From DATDVH01 sp035290045 (GTDB lineage: Bacteria; Patescibacteriota; Microgenomatia; UBA1406; HO2-37-13b), in contig DATDVH010000064.1 of assembly GCA_035290045.1 (NCBI GenBank), positions 1-18,817 on the forward strand: DNA of 18,817 bases, read 5' to 3'. A model generated the notes under the pieces. That model was not told the DNA's origin. It did no database searches and worked only from the letters and a program-made list of their open reading frames with translations. The first letter of the stretch is position 1, and each line of letters starts with the position of its first letter. The translations under genes and the position numbers were made by a program. Positions 18,390 through 18,817 of this stretch are shown here, piece by piece.

Positions 18390-18817
18390 ATGGAAAATCA
18401 ATTCACAGATACAATAAACGAAATACTACATAATCACTTTGGCGATACAGCACCAGAGATTCTTGAGAGAAGCCAATTGTTGCAGTACATAGAATTAAAA
18501 ACACGCTCTGCAAATAAAGGTGCTAAAGCTCGTGGAAGTTTCGCTAATCTTTATGCAATCTATGTTGTTGTGGAAGATTACATGGCAAAAGGCTTTGAAA
18601 AGAAAAGTGGTTATACAAAATATGACGGAGCGGAGTTTGTAAAACTCTTCAAAAGACAGCGAGAGCTACCTTTTGGTGCAAAACTTCAAAATCATGCGCT
18701 AAATAATCGAATGAACTCAGAATTTCAAAAATTCTTTCCTAATTCAGAATATGTGCCGATTCTAAGAAATCTTGAAACCAATAGATATTGGATCAATGAA
18801 AATCTATTAAAAATAGG
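18390..18817 (+). CDS. Probable Type II restriction endonuclease, 5' part (runs off the window)
   Basis: The frame is open from ATG 18390 to the window end (142 complete codons). It begins 4 bases after the methyltransferase stop, which makes a cognate restriction enzyme the best guess. It reads MENQFTDTINEILHNHFGDT, then an RSQLLQYIELKTRSANKGAK block and RGSFANLYAIYVVVEDYMAK. This segment resembles the N-terminal part of some Type II endonucleases as I remember them, but no PD-(D/E)xK or other nuclease motif is visible in the part present. If the methyltransferase target is right, this would be an ATGCAT-cutting enzyme (NsiI/AvaIII type). Confidence 0.68.
   Translation, partial: MENQFTDTINEILHNHFGDTAPEILERSQLLQYIELKTRSANKGAKARGSFANLYAIYVVVEDYMAKGFEKKSGYTKYDGAEFVKLFKRQRELPFGAKLQNHALNNRMNSEFQKFFPNSEYVPILRNLETNRYWINENLLKI

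Noticed and set aside
1..18817. CRISPR array or tandem repeats
   Set aside because: No regularly spaced direct repeats were seen on reading the window.
1..18817. TGA recoding (Gracilibacteria/SR1 code)
   Set aside because: TGA ends several genes at sensible positions (transposase, permease, guaB), and no conserved Gly position is encoded by TGA.

Overview
The window looks like low-GC bacterial chromosome, most likely from a Patescibacteria/CPR lineage. This is an inference from gene content and style: compact enzymes (IMP dehydrogenase without CBS domains, an 82-residue methyltransferase, a two-subunit hydrogenase with a 164-residue small subunit), tRNAs without an encoded CCA, few Shine-Dalgarno sequences, and many -10 boxes placed only 5-7 bases before a start codon. 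The fused GMP synthase and the TATAAT-type promoters argue for a bacterium rather than an archaeon. TGA is used as a stop, so the code is the standard one and not the TGA=Gly code of Gracilibacteria/SR1.

Layout. (1) 1-136: the 3' end of an integrase-type transposase. (2) 194-4217: a [NiFe]-hydrogenase locus. A plus-strand accessory operon (HypC-like chaperone, EamA permease, DUF6390-like protein, maturation protease) runs head-on into a minus-strand structural pair (small and large subunit). The protease and large-subunit genes overlap tail to tail by 77 bp. No diaphorase, ferredoxin-like or membrane subunit is present. (3) 4218-4423: a divergent intergenic region with promoters both ways and a candidate folded leader RNA. 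It feeds a 56-residue Cys/His-rich miniprotein (4424-4594), a fused glucose-6-phosphate dehydrogenase/6-phosphogluconate dehydrogenase (4602-6965) and a metal-dependent cyclase-family hydrolase. (4) 7659-7729: tRNA-Gln(CUG), followed by an accessory stretch to about 11600. It holds two unknown genes bracketed by GC-rich segments that share an inverted 10-mer, a GIY-YIG nuclease, and an AlbA/GHKL-type regulator. (5) 11733-12760: a minimal O6-alkylguanine-DNA alkyltransferase and a frameshifted PlsC-like acyltransferase. (6) 12763-15434: guaB-guaA, overlapping by 4 bases and read on the minus strand. (7) 15519-17178: an unknown gene with a DEDDy exonuclease, convergent with a phosphoribosyltransferase. 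(8) 17241 to the end: tRNA-Ala(GGC) followed immediately by a restriction-modification cassette. Its XRE regulator has no start codon outside the tRNA, its methyltransferase is YhdJ-like (predicted target ATGCAT), and its endonuclease is cut by the window edge.

How the genes may work together. The hydrogenase locus is self-consistent: the large subunit ends in a DPCxxCxxH motif plus an 11-residue tail, and the neighbouring protease is the kind of enzyme that removes such a tail. Next to it, the dehydrogenase fusion would make NADPH, so the region may form a reductant-producing and reductant-disposing module. The electron carrier linking them is not encoded here. The strongest candidates for something undescribed are the minimal hydrogenase with its unusual Cys-Cys small subunit, the Cys/His-rich miniprotein with its structured leader, and the G6PD-6PGD fusion.
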